Assembly: GCA_963966315.1 (NCBI GenBank)
Contig: CAWZYX010000051.1
Location: 1 to 19,715, forward strand
Origin: Winogradskyella_A sp963966315
GTDB lineage: Bacteria > Bacteroidota > Bacteroidia > Flavobacteriales > Flavobacteriaceae
DNA length: 19,715 bases
Direction: 5' to 3'
Made by a program: the position numbers and the translations under genes
Notes under the pieces: generated by a model
Told to the model about the DNA's origin: nothing
Databases searched by the model: none
Seen by the model: only the letters and a program-made list of their open reading frames with translations
Shown here: in pieces, positions 7,443-14,829 of the stretch
How the letters are laid out: every line of letters begins with the position of its first letter
Position numbering within the stretch: position 1 is the stretch's first letter

Positions 7443-8714
7443 ATGAATAAATATTTATCGATCTTCTTCTGTCTGGGAACAATTGCAAGTATTTACAGTC
7501 AGGAAGAAGCAATTCAGTTAATTCCAGATACCAATGACAGTCGGGTCATCACTACTGGGATTCCATTTCTTCTCGTGGCACCTGACGCCCGCGCGGCAAG
7601 TTTAGGTGATATGGGGGTTTCAACATCGGTAGATGTTTTTGCACAACACTGGAATATTTCTAAATATGCCTTTTCGGAGGCAAAGTCTGGTCTTGGAATC
7701 AGTTACACGCCTTATCTTTCACGTTTGGCAAATGACATAGATCTTGGATACGTATCTTACTTTAACAGATTGAATGAGTTTAGTGCTGTTTCCGGAAGTT
7801 TCAGGTATTTTGGACTTGGAGAAATATTACTTACTCAGGGTCCCGATGACCCCGGTGTTCTGGTAAGTCCTAATGAGTTTGCGTTGGATCTGGCTTACTC
7901 ACTACGCCTGTCCAGTCCTTTTGCCATGTCCATTGGCATGCGCTACATTCGTTCGGACCTTAGACTGGCAGCAGACCCAAATTCGAACGCCCAGGCAGCC
8001 AACACTTTCAATGTAGATATAACAGGGTACTACCAGAGTGAGGAGATTGCCTATACAGATTTCAACGGAAGGTGGCATGGAGGATTTGCCATTCAGAATT
8101 TAGGACCTAAATTCAGATATGACGATGGCGGTCAGGAAAATTTTCAACCTACCAACCTGAGACTGGGAGGGGGGTTTGATTTTATATTCGATCAGTTCAA
8201 TACCCTGGCAGTGAATGCGGAGTTTACGAAATTACTGGTGCCCACACCTCCCTTAAGAGGTAATAGAATAGTATTTACGGATACTAATGGAGATGGGGTT
8301 TTTAATCCTGATGACGGCGATTTTCAAACAGATGAACAGCAAGCTCAATCCATTACCAACAACTCGTATATTATTGATGGTAGAGATGATAATGTGGATT
8401 TCTTACCGGGGGTATTTCAATCCTTTGGCGATGCTCCAGGCGGATTTAGTGAAGAAATGCAGGAAATTACATGGGCTCTTGGAGCAGAATACAAATATCA
8501 GGACGCCTTTGCCTTAAGAGCTGGTTATTTTAATGAAGCTGCAGATAAAGGAGGAAGATCATTTTTCTCCCTAGGTGCAGGCTTCAAATACACGACCATT
8601 GAAATAGATATTTCGTATCTGTTCGCAACAGGTGCAATTCAAAATCCTTTGGAGAACACACTCAGGTTTTCACTTACCTTTAACTTTGCAGAAGGAACTT
8701 ATCAGGAATTCTAG
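7443..8714 (+). CDS. porV: Type IX secretion system outer-membrane protein PorV (LptO)
   Basis: PorV is an outer-membrane beta-barrel of the FadL-like superfamily that collects C-terminal-domain cargo from the translocon and brings it to the PorU sortase complex. The 423-residue product has a signal peptide (MNKYLSIFFCLGTIASIYS, cut before QEEAIQ). The family-typical start of the barrel is present: GIPFLLVAPDARAASLGDMG, then SVDVFAQHWNISKYAF and YTPYLSRL. Alternating amphipathic strands run to the C-terminus, which ends in an aromatic residue (EGTYQEF), usual for outer-membrane barrels. A DTNGDGVFNPDDGD loop around residue 280 resembles a calcium-binding loop, probably in an extracellular turn. 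The gene follows porU and precedes cdd by 38 bases. Confidence 0.94.
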   Translation: MNKYLSIFFCLGTIASIYSQEEAIQLIPDTNDSRVITTGIPFLLVAPDARAASLGDMGVSTSVDVFAQHWNISKYAFSEAKSGLGISYTPYLSRLANDIDLGYVSYFNRLNEFSAVSGSFRYFGLGEILLTQGPDDPGVLVSPNEFALDLAYSLRLSSPFAMSIGMRYIRSDLRLAADPNSNAQAANTFNVDITGYYQSEEIAYTDFNGRWHGGFAIQNLGPKFRYDDGGQENFQPTNLRLGGGFDFIFDQFNTLAVNAEFTKLLVPTPPLRGNRIVFTDTNGDGVFNPDDGDFQTDEQQAQSITNNSYIIDGRDDNVDFLPGVFQSFGDAPGGFSEEMQEITWALGAEYKYQDAFALRAGYFNEAADKGGRSFFSLGAGFKYTTIEIDISYLFATGAIQNPLENTLRFSLTFNFAEGTYQEF

Positions 8715-8752
8715 TGCTAATGTAAATCAGTAACCCAGCCACATCATTATTT

Positions 8753-9235
8753 ATGAAGGAAGTTAAGCTTGAGACAAAGCTGACACTGTATGATGACCTT
8801 AGTGAACTACAGGCTCACGACCGGAGGCTAATGAGCAAGGCGGTGGAGGCTCGAGAAAAGGCCTATGCACCGTATTCAAATTTCACCGTAGGTGCTGCCG
8901 TCATGCTAGATAATGAAGTGATAGTTACGGGGTCCAATCAAGAGAATGCATCTTACCCATCGGGTTTATGCGCTGAAAGGGTTGCTATTTTTTATGCTGG
9001 AGCTCAATACCCAAAAGCCAGAATTAAGAAGATTGCTATTACCGCCTCGGCAGTGAATAATCCCACCAAAGAGCCTATACCTCCCTGTGGATCCTGCAGA
9101 CAGGCCATTGCCGAATACGAAGAACGCCAGGGAAAGCCCATTGAGATATTCTTTATGGGGGTTTCAGGAAAGATAGCCAGATCGGCCTCGCTTTCAAATT
9201 TACTTCCTTTTGTTTTCAAGGGATCAATGCTCTAG
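8753..9235 (+). CDS. cdd: Cytidine deaminase
   Basis: Converts cytidine or deoxycytidine to uridine or deoxyuridine in pyrimidine salvage, in the cytoplasm. The 160-residue product has the zinc deaminase signature of the small tetrameric class: Cys73 and catalytic Glu75 in SGLCAERVAIF, and Cys112 and Cys115 in PPCGSCRQAI, giving a three-cysteine zinc site. The substrate-binding segment APYSNFTVGAAV precedes it. The N-terminus has an extra segment of about 20 residues (MKEVKLETKLTLYDDLSEL) before the conserved fold. It lies 38 bases after porV with no visible promoter or terminator between, so it is probably read from the porV transcript although functionally unrelated to secretion. Confidence 0.95.
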   Translation: MKEVKLETKLTLYDDLSELQAHDRRLMSKAVEAREKAYAPYSNFTVGAAVMLDNEVIVTGSNQENASYPSGLCAERVAIFYAGAQYPKARIKKIAITASAVNNPTKEPIPPCGSCRQAIAEYEERQGKPIEIFFMGVSGKIARSASLSNLLPFVFKGSML

Positions 9236-9276
9236 CGTTTCCAAGGTTGTGCTAGCCCATTGTTGGCAATTTTTTG
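9232..9276 (+). terminator. Weak terminator-like structure after cdd
   Basis: CTAGC at the cdd stop (9232-9236) pairs with GCTAG at 9251-9255 across a 14-base loop. A second small stem (ATTG-TTGG-CAAT, 9259-9270) runs directly into five further T residues. Both stems are short, so termination here would be partial at best. It is nevertheless the only structure between cdd and the pdhA promoter region. Confidence 0.3.
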
Positions 9277-9310
9277 AACTATATATGTCCTGCAATACTT
9301 TCTAAAATGT

Positions 9311-9318
9311 TATTTTTG
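9311..9318 (+). promoter_or_regulatory. Candidate -7 box for pdhA
   Basis: TATTTTTG matches TAnnTTTG exactly and sits 76 bases before the pdhA ATG. No TTG lies at the usual distance upstream. The 159-base gap between cdd and pdhA is the largest on this strand within the porU-to-dehydrogenase run, which supports an independent promoter for the pyruvate dehydrogenase genes. Confidence 0.4.
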
Positions 9319-9394
9319 TTCTTTGATTTTGTACTGATCTAATGTTGTCCGCAGGGAAATAAGGACAAATGATTATTTAAAAGGAAGAACTTAA

Positions 9395-10393
9395 ATGAAG
9401 AAAATCACAAAAGAAGTATATCTAAAATGGTATGAAGATATGCTGTTTTGGAGAAAGTTTGAAGATAAACTGGCCTCAGTTTATATTCAACAGAAGGTAC
9501 GAGGATTTTTACACTTATATAACGGCCAGGAAGCAATTTTAGCGGGTGCCTTGCATGCCATGGACCTGACAAAAGATAAGATGATTACTGCCTACAGAAA
9601 TCACGTGCAACCCATTGGAATGGGTGAGGACCCTAAACGTGTTATGGCAGAACTCTATGGAAAAGCCACCGGAACTTCTCAAGGTCTTGGTGGTTCTATG
9701 CATATATTTTCCAAGGAACACCGGTTCTACGGGGGTCATGGAATTGTTGGTGGTCAGATTCCCTTAGGGGCTGGCATTGCCTTTGGAGACAAGTACCACG
9801 GACGCGATGCTGTTACTTTGTGCTGCTTTGGTGATGGTGCTGCCCGACAAGGATCACTTCATGAAACCTTTAACCTGGCCATGCTCTGGAATTTACCGGT
9901 TGTCTTTGTTTGTGAAAATAATGGTTACGCGATGGGAACTTCTGTCGGACGTACAGCAACCCACGGGGAGATATGGAAACTTGGATTAGGATATGAAATG
10001 CCAAGCGGACCGGTAGACGGTATGAACCCGGTAAAGGTGGCCGAAGCTTTTGACGAAGCCATTCAAAGAGCTAGAAAAGGGGGTGGGCCAACCTTTTTAG
10101 AGCTTAAAACCTACAGATACCGGGGCCACTCTATGTCTGATGCTCAGCATTATCGGACAAAGGATGAGGTGGAAGAGTATAAAAAAATCGACCCTATTAA
10201 TCAGGTAAAACAGGTAATTCTCGACAAAAAGTACGCGAGTGAAGAAGAAATCAAAGTAATTGATAAACGTGTAAAAGCACGTGTTGCCGAATGTGAAAAG
10301 TTCGCGGAAGAATCGCCATTCCCTGAAAAAAATGTGATGTATGATGCCGTTTATGAGCAGAAAGATTACCCGTTTATCCCACATAAATTATAA
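9395..10393 (+). CDS. pdhA: Pyruvate dehydrogenase E1 component, alpha subunit
   Basis: The alpha subunit of the thiamine-diphosphate-dependent E1 decarboxylates pyruvate and passes the acetyl group to lipoyl-E2. The 332-residue protein carries the thiamine diphosphate/Mg motif from GDGAARQG (Gly146) to ENN (residues 174-176). Other E1-alpha signatures are AYRNHVQPIGMG, GGSMHIFS, HGIVGGQIPLGAGIAF and the phosphorylation-loop-like YRYRGHSMSDAQHYR. Its length and sequence favour pyruvate over branched-chain 2-oxo acid dehydrogenase, and the directly following E2 gene supports this. The start codon follows AAAGGAAGAAC, one of the few purine-rich leaders here. The beta subunit (pdhB) is not in the window; in flavobacteria it usually lies elsewhere. 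Confidence 0.95.
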   Translation: MKKITKEVYLKWYEDMLFWRKFEDKLASVYIQQKVRGFLHLYNGQEAILAGALHAMDLTKDKMITAYRNHVQPIGMGEDPKRVMAELYGKATGTSQGLGGSMHIFSKEHRFYGGHGIVGGQIPLGAGIAFGDKYHGRDAVTLCCFGDGAARQGSLHETFNLAMLWNLPVVFVCENNGYAMGTSVGRTATHGEIWKLGLGYEMPSGPVDGMNPVKVAEAFDEAIQRARKGGGPTFLELKTYRYRGHSMSDAQHYRTKDEVEEYKKIDPINQVKQVILDKKYASEEEIKVIDKRVKARVAECEKFAEESPFPEKNVMYDAVYEQKDYPFIPHKL

Positions 10394-10396
10394 GCT

Positions 10397-12031
10397 ATGG
10401 CTGAAGTAATAAATATGCCACGCCTCAGTGATACAATGGAGGAAGGTACTGTGGCAAGTTGGTTGAAGAAGGTAGGTGATAAGGTTGAAGAAGGTGATAT
10501 TCTCGCTGAGATTGAAACTGACAAAGCTACCATGGAGTTTGAGTCCTTTCACGAAGGAACGCTACTCCATATTGGAGTACAGGAGGGAGAGACCACCAAA
10601 GTAGATGAGCTATTGGCCATTATTGGCGATGAGGGGGAAGATATTTCCAAATTGCTTAACAATAAAGACGACAGTGCTTCCAGTGCTTCTGAAGAAATTG
10701 AAGCTTCATCTGAAGATGAGGGCTCTGCTTCTGAACAGGAAGCACAGGAACTACCGGAAGGAGTTACCATAGTAACAATGCCGCGACTCAGCGATACGAT
10801 GGAAGAAGGAACGGTGGCAAGTTGGCTTAAAAACGTTGGGGATGAGGTAGAAGAGGGTGACATCCTTGCTGAAATAGAAACGGATAAAGCTACCATGGAG
10901 TTTGAATCGTTTCAATCCGGTACTCTCCTTTATATTGGACTGAAACCTGGTGAGTCTGCCAGGGTAGACGATTTGCTGGCAATAATTGGTCCTGAAGGAA
11001 CAGATGCTGACTCCATTGCCAAAAATTTCAAGCCTGAGACGGATGAAAGTAAGGAAGAACCGGGTTCAAAGCAATCTACTTCGGATCAAACGAAAGACCA
11101 GACTGCTGCTCCGGTTCAGGATAAAGAGCAACCAGCCAGTGTATCTACGGTAAAAAATCCTGATGGTTCCTCAGATGGACGTATTTTTGTTTCTCCCTTA
11201 GCTAAAAAGATGGCTGAGGAAAAAGGAATTAACCTTAATCAGGTAAGAGGTAGTGGTGATAATGGTCGGATTATCAAAAGAGATATTGAGAACTTTAAGC
11301 CTGTCGCAGCATCTGTTTCTGAGGTTGGTAAGTTCGTACCGACCGGCCAGGAAGATTTCGATGAGGTAGCCAATTCGCAAATGCGTAAGACCATCGCTAA
11401 ACGTTTGGCTGAATCTAAGTTTACAGCACCGCATTACTATTTGAATGTGGAGTTTGATATGGAGAACGCCATGGCTTTCAGACAGCAGTATAATTCAATC
11501 CCTGATACAAAAATTTCATTCAATGATATGATTGTAAAAGCCTGTGCTCTTGCTTTAAAGCAACATCCTCAGGTCAACTCTCAGTGGTTTAATGACAAAA
11601 TGCGTCTCAACAATCATGTACATATTGGCGTAGCAGTGGCGGTAGAAGACGGATTGGTAGTTCCTGTAGTGAAGTTTGCCAATGAGCAGTCACTGCCGCA
11701 AATAGGTGCTGCTGTTAAGGATTTTGCTGGAAGAGCACGTCATAAAAAGTTAACTCCTGCCGAAATGGAAGGAAGTACCTTTACAGTGTCTAATCTTGGT
11801 ATGTTTGGAATTGAAAGTTTTACCTCAATTATCAATCAGCCCAACTCTGCTATACTATCGGTTGGTGCTATCGTTGAAAAGCCTGTTGTAAAAAATGGTC
11901 AAATAATGGCGGGACATACCATGAAACTTACATTAGCCTGCGACCACAGAACGGTAGACGGTGCGACAGGAGCTCAGTTCTTACAGACCTTAAAAGGTTA
12001 TATCGAAAATCCAATTACCATGTTGGTGTAG
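10397..12031 (+). CDS. pdhC: Pyruvate dehydrogenase E2, dihydrolipoamide acetyltransferase with two lipoyl domains
   Basis: Forms the core of the pyruvate dehydrogenase complex and moves the acetyl group from lipoyl-lysine to CoA. The 544 residues comprise: lipoyl domain 1 (about 2-78, lysine 43 in ETDKATMEF), an acidic Ser/Glu linker, lipoyl domain 2 (about 123-199, lysine 164), a linker rich in Lys/Glu/Gln/Thr, the E3/E1-binding domain (about 263-300, VSPLAKKMAEEKGINL) and the catalytic domain (about 320-544) with the active-site HRTVDG (His517, Asp521). The two lipoyl domains are offset by exactly 121 residues and nearly identical over their first 45, yet they differ at many synonymous sites. 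The start codon is three bases after the pdhA stop, so the two are co-translated. An intrinsic terminator follows the gene. Confidence 0.95.
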   Translation: MAEVINMPRLSDTMEEGTVASWLKKVGDKVEEGDILAEIETDKATMEFESFHEGTLLHIGVQEGETTKVDELLAIIGDEGEDISKLLNNKDDSASSASEEIEASSEDEGSASEQEAQELPEGVTIVTMPRLSDTMEEGTVASWLKNVGDEVEEGDILAEIETDKATMEFESFQSGTLLYIGLKPGESARVDDLLAIIGPEGTDADSIAKNFKPETDESKEEPGSKQSTSDQTKDQTAAPVQDKEQPASVSTVKNPDGSSDGRIFVSPLAKKMAEEKGINLNQVRGSGDNGRIIKRDIENFKPVAASVSEVGKFVPTGQEDFDEVANSQMRKTIAKRLAESKFTAPHYYLNVEFDMENAMAFRQQYNSIPDTKISFNDMIVKACALALKQHPQVNSQWFNDKMRLNNHVHIGVAVAVEDGLVVPVVKFANEQSLPQIGAAVKDFAGRARHKKLTPAEMEGSTFTVSNLGMFGIESFTSIINQPNSAILSVGAIVEKPVVKNGQIMAGHTMKLTLACDHRTVDGATGAQFLQTLKGYIENPITMLV

Positions 12032-12053
12032 TAATAAAAACAGAACGAATAAG

Positions 12054-12088
12054 AAATCCTATATTGTGAAAATGATATGGGATTTTTT
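12054..12088 (+). terminator. Intrinsic terminator after pdhC
   Basis: AAATCCTATAT (12054-12064) pairs with ATATGGGATTT (12075-12085), forming an 11-bp stem with one G-U pair and a 10-base loop, and continues into further T residues (six T in a row from 12083). It stands 23 bases after the pdhC stop. Its right arm contains the first possible ATG of the next frame (12077), which argues that the dehydrogenase starts instead at 12101. Confidence 0.7.
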
Positions 12089-12100
12089 ATAAGACAGAAC

Positions 12101-12784
12101 ATGAAGAAAAACATTGTAATTACGGGAACAAGCAGAGGTATAGGTTTTGAATTGGTCCAGCTCTTTGCTCTCAAAGGACATTGCGTATTGGCCCTATCAC
12201 GAAATTCCAAACCCTGTGAGCAGCTCAATTTGGAGAATGTCTCCGTCATTTCCTGTGATTTAAGCAGGTCAGAAGACTATTCCAAAATTGTTGAGTTTAT
12301 AGAAACCAACTGGAAGTCGGTCGACATATTAATTAATAATGCCGGTGCTATACTTAATAAGCCGTTTGCCGAAACCAATATGGCTCATTTTCATATGGTA
12401 TATCAAACAAACGTATATGGAGTGGCAGAAATGATCCGGACCATACTTCCGTTTATGAATTCCGGGAGTCACGTGGTTACTATCAGTTCTATGGGGGGTA
12501 TTCAGGGGAGTTTAAAGTTTCCTGGTCTCGCGGCCTACAGTTCAAGTAAAGGAGCTGTAATAACCTTGTCGGAACTGCTTGCCGAAGAGTACAAGGAGGA
12601 GGGGATCTCCTTTAATGTATTGGCCTTAGGTGCTGTTCAAACCGAAATGCTTGAAGAGGCATTTCCCGGTTATAAAGCCCCTTTGACTGCTCATGAAATG
12701 GGTCAGTATATTTTTGATTTTGCACTCACGGCACATCGCTATTACAATGGAAAAGTATTACAAGTGTCTAATTCAACTCCCTGA
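12101..12784 (+). CDS. Short-chain dehydrogenase/reductase (SDR family)
   Basis: A cytoplasmic NAD(P)H-dependent oxidoreductase of the classical SDR family with unknown substrate. With the start at 12101 the protein has 227 residues: the nucleotide-binding TGTSRGIG at 8-15, NNAG at 79-82, the active-site serine in TISSMGG (about 130) and the catalytic pair YSSSK (Tyr146, Lys150). The frame opens eight codons earlier at 12077, but that ATG sits in the arm of the pdhC terminator, and MKKNIVITGTSRGIG is the normal beginning of the fold. The Arg in TGTSRGIG suggests NADPH preference (family inference). It follows pdhC on the same strand but behind the terminator. Its stop is one base from the convergent cbpM stop. 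Confidence 0.9.
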   Translation: MKKNIVITGTSRGIGFELVQLFALKGHCVLALSRNSKPCEQLNLENVSVISCDLSRSEDYSKIVEFIETNWKSVDILINNAGAILNKPFAETNMAHFHMVYQTNVYGVAEMIRTILPFMNSGSHVVTISSMGGIQGSLKFPGLAAYSSSKGAVITLSELLAEEYKEEGISFNVLALGAVQTEMLEEAFPGYKAPLTAHEMGQYIFDFALTAHRYYNGKVLQVSNSTP

Positions 12785-12785
12785 G

Positions 12786-13082
12786 CTATTGGCTTTCAAA
12801 ACGGTGAAGTTTATTTTTTAATTGATTCAACTCCGTAGTTAAGTGATTTATTCTTTGGAGAAGATTCAATACAGTATCGATACCTTCGAGGTTTAAATTG
12901 AGTTCCTGCCTCAGCCTTATGATTTTTTCAACTTCAACCACCCGGTCTTTGTGAACATAACGCCCTTCTTTAAAAATGTGCACCTCAATAAGTCCGTAGT
13001 CATCAAGCTCGTTTAAAAAAGACATGTCTATTTGATAGAAACGACATAAATCGGGTATTGCGATGTATTGTTCGTATGTCAT
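12786..13082 (-). CDS. cbpM: Chaperone modulator CbpM (MerR-like)
   Basis: A 98-residue protein of the CbpM type, which in other bacteria binds the J-domain of CbpA and dampens its co-chaperone activity. The N-terminal half resembles a MerR winged-helix (IAIPDLCRFYQIDMSFLNELDDYGLIEV), with a conserved segment after it (GRYVHKDRVVEVEKIIRLRQEL). The C-terminal half is a leucine-rich amphipathic helix (ILNLLQ-like repeats, TTELNQLKNKL), probably a coiled coil. The assignment leans on context: its ATG lies one base after the restored stop of cbpA (TGA-T-ATG), the standard cbpA-cbpM arrangement. It is convergent with the SDR gene, with a single base between the stops. A DNA-binding MerR regulator is the alternative. 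Confidence 0.85.
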   Translation of the reverse strand: MTYEQYIAIPDLCRFYQIDMSFLNELDDYGLIEVHIFKEGRYVHKDRVVEVEKIIRLRQELNLNLEGIDTVLNLLQRINHLTTELNQLKNKLHRFESQ

Positions 13083-13083
13083 A

Positions 13084-13984
13084 TCAATTCAGATTAGATA
13101 ATTTTTTAAATAGTTCTTTTTCCTCTGGACTCAGCTTTTTTGGAAGCATCACGTTAAAAGTAATGTACAGATCCCCAAAGGCCCCTTCTTCCTTGTATTG
13201 GGAATCCTTTTCCTTTTAGTTTCACCTGAGTTCCATTTTGCGTTAGTGGTTTGACAGAGAGCTTTACCTTACTATCAAAAGTGTCTATAGTGATCTCTCC
13301 ACCCAGAATAGCTTTGTATAGATCAAGGTTGACTGTGCGATAGAGGTTGTCACCATCTCGCTTAAAACCAGTATTATTGCTGATCTTGAATTCGATATAA
13401 AGATCTCCATTAGGACCACCATTCACACCAGGGCCACCCTTGCCCTTAATTTTGATGATCTGTCCATTACTCACACCTGCGGGAATGGTGAGTCGAATGG
13501 ATTTGCCGTTAACAGTTAAGACTTGTTTTTGAGTTTTATAAACATCAACTAGATTAAGCTCTAACTGTGCATTGAAATCCTGTCCTCTGTACTTAACCTG
13601 TGATCTTCTTCCACCGCCAGAGAAAGCACCACCAAACATCGACTCAAAAAAATCAGAATAATCGCCCGATCCAAACTCCTCATACCCTGAAAACTGAGAT
13701 CGAGAACCGGCCTGTTGCTGCTGTTGACTCTGACGCCTTGCCTGCTCATAAGCTTCGCCTTCTTTCCAGTGCTCACCGTACCTGTCGTACTTCTTACGGA
13801 ATTCAGGATTGCTCAGAACTTCATTAGCCTCATTCAATTGTTTGAATTTTAGCTCAGCTTCTTTATCATTAGGGTTTAAATCAGGGTGGTACTTTCGGGC
13901 TAATTTCCTGTATGCTTTTTTTATTTCTTTATCACTTGCAGTCTTATCGACGCCGAGAATTTTGTAATAATCAATAAATGCCAT
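13084..13984 (-). CDS. cbpA: CbpA/DnaJ-class co-chaperone with a frameshift near the 3' end
   Basis: A J-domain protein that stimulates the ATPase of DnaK; class without zinc finger. Visible are the J-domain (about 1-70, HPD at 33-35), a G/F-rich linker with a QQQQQ stretch, and two beta-sandwich substrate-binding domains from about residue 130. As read, the frame ends at 13154 after 276 residues with an unrelated tail (IQGRRGLWGSVHYF). Shifting by +1 just after Pro262 (near 13198) opens a second frame of 37 codons, YKEEGAFGDLYITFNV to LSPEEKELFKKLSNLN, with its stop at 13084-13086. This tail is exactly the expected family C-terminus, for a restored length near 300. The break looks like a one-base gain or two-base loss, either a real recent mutation or an error in the sequence. 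With the shift repaired, the gene ends one base before cbpM. Confidence 0.9.
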
Positions 13985-14023
13985 TGCGACTTTTTGAATT
14001 GAATATGAATCAAGACTTCATTA

Positions 14024-14054
14024 CTAATTTAACCGTTTTTTTGATGAATAACAA
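14024..14054 (-). promoter_or_regulatory. Candidate cbpA promoter
   Basis: On the minus strand TTG (14054-14052) is followed after 20 bases by TAAATTAG (14031-14024), one base away from TAnnTTTG. It would give a leader of about 30 bases before the cbpA ATG at 13984. No CIRCE-type heat-shock inverted repeat is visible. The rest of the 158-base divergent gap up to 14142 shows no convincing promoter for the HAD gene. Confidence 0.4.
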
Positions 14055-14142
14055 GTTTGTTAAAGACCAATAACAACCCATGTATAACCCCAAATAACTC
14101 ATGTAAAAGTACTATTTTCATTCCTTTAAAACGACTGAACAA

Positions 14143-14790
14143 ATGTCTAATGGATCCTCAAAATACAAATGTGTTATTTTTGATTGTGATGGGGTACTTG
14201 TCGATAGTGAACTCATCGGCAATCAGGTGTTGGTAGAAATGGCTAATGCACTAGGTGCCGAGATTGATCTGAACTATGCCTTCCAACATTTTAAAGGCCA
14301 GTCCCTTTATAAATGTATGGACCGGATAGGAAAATTGATATCAGGGGACCTTCCCCGGGATTTTGAACAGTTGTATCGCAAGCGCTCTTTCGCTCGTTTT
14401 ACATCTGAAATTAAACCTGTTCCAAATGTTCATCGAGTCATAGAAAATCTGAAAGTACCTTACTGTGTTGCTTCAAGTGGTCCGGTAAACAAAATCGAAT
14501 TAAATTTAAAACTCACAGGATTATTCGATCATTTTAAAAACAGGGTGTTCAGTTGCTACGAGATTCAACGGTGGAAACCTGATCCCGAAATATTCTTGTG
14601 GGCAGCATCTACCATGGGATTTACACCCGAGGAATGCATAGTAATCGAAGATAGTGTAATGGGAATTCAGGCTGCTTTGGCGGGAGGATTTGACGTTTTT
14701 GCCTATACAGCTCTTGATGTTAATAACGAGCTGGATTCCATGGCAACAAAAAGTTTTGATTCCATGTTAAAATTACCTGAATTGCTGTGA
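14143..14790 (+). CDS. HAD-superfamily phosphatase / beta-phosphoglucomutase-like hydrolase
   Basis: A soluble 215-residue haloacid-dehalogenase-type hydrolase, subfamily IA with a helical cap after the first motif. Motif I is VIFDCDGVLVDSE (nucleophile Asp14, acid/base Asp16), motif II is ASSGP (Ser111/112), motif III is Lys145 in RWKPDP, and motif IV is IEDSVMGIQAA (Glu169, Asp170). This pattern fits phosphatases acting on small phosphorylated metabolites such as sugar phosphates, or beta-phosphoglucomutase relatives; the substrate cannot be read from the sequence. It is the first gene of the rightward run leading to the large secreted protein and stands 39 bases before it, separated only by AT-rich sequence. 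Confidence 0.9.
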   Translation: MSNGSSKYKCVIFDCDGVLVDSELIGNQVLVEMANALGAEIDLNYAFQHFKGQSLYKCMDRIGKLISGDLPRDFEQLYRKRSFARFTSEIKPVPNVHRVIENLKVPYCVASSGPVNKIELNLKLTGLFDHFKNRVFSCYEIQRWKPDPEIFLWAASTMGFTPEECIVIEDSVMGIQAALAGGFDVFAYTALDVNNELDSMATKSFDSMLKLPELL

Positions 14791-14829
14791 TTTTTCATCT
14801 TATTTTTATTTTTATAAAAAATTGTTAAA

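Noticed and set aside
9395..10393. Branched-chain 2-oxo acid dehydrogenase alpha subunit instead of pdhA
   Set aside because: Length, the YRYRGHSMSD segment and the adjacent two-lipoyl E2 fit pyruvate dehydrogenase better.
10549..10896. 115-residue open frame antisense to pdhC
   Set aside because: It is a serine-rich shadow of the acidic linker and lipoyl coding sequence, with no start context or recognisable domain.
12077..12100. Upstream ATG for the SDR gene
   Set aside because: It lies inside the right arm of the pdhC terminator, and the extra residues MGFFIRQN are not part of the fold.
12771..12834. 10-base direct repeat ATTCAACTCC at 12771 and 12825
   Set aside because: One copy lies at the end of the SDR gene and the other inside cbpM. 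The length is within chance expectation and no structure is associated.
13190..13205. Programmed +1 frameshifting in cbpA
   Set aside because: There is no slippery codon followed by a stop as in the prfB type, and no downstream structure; family members are read in one frame. A mutation or sequence error is simpler.
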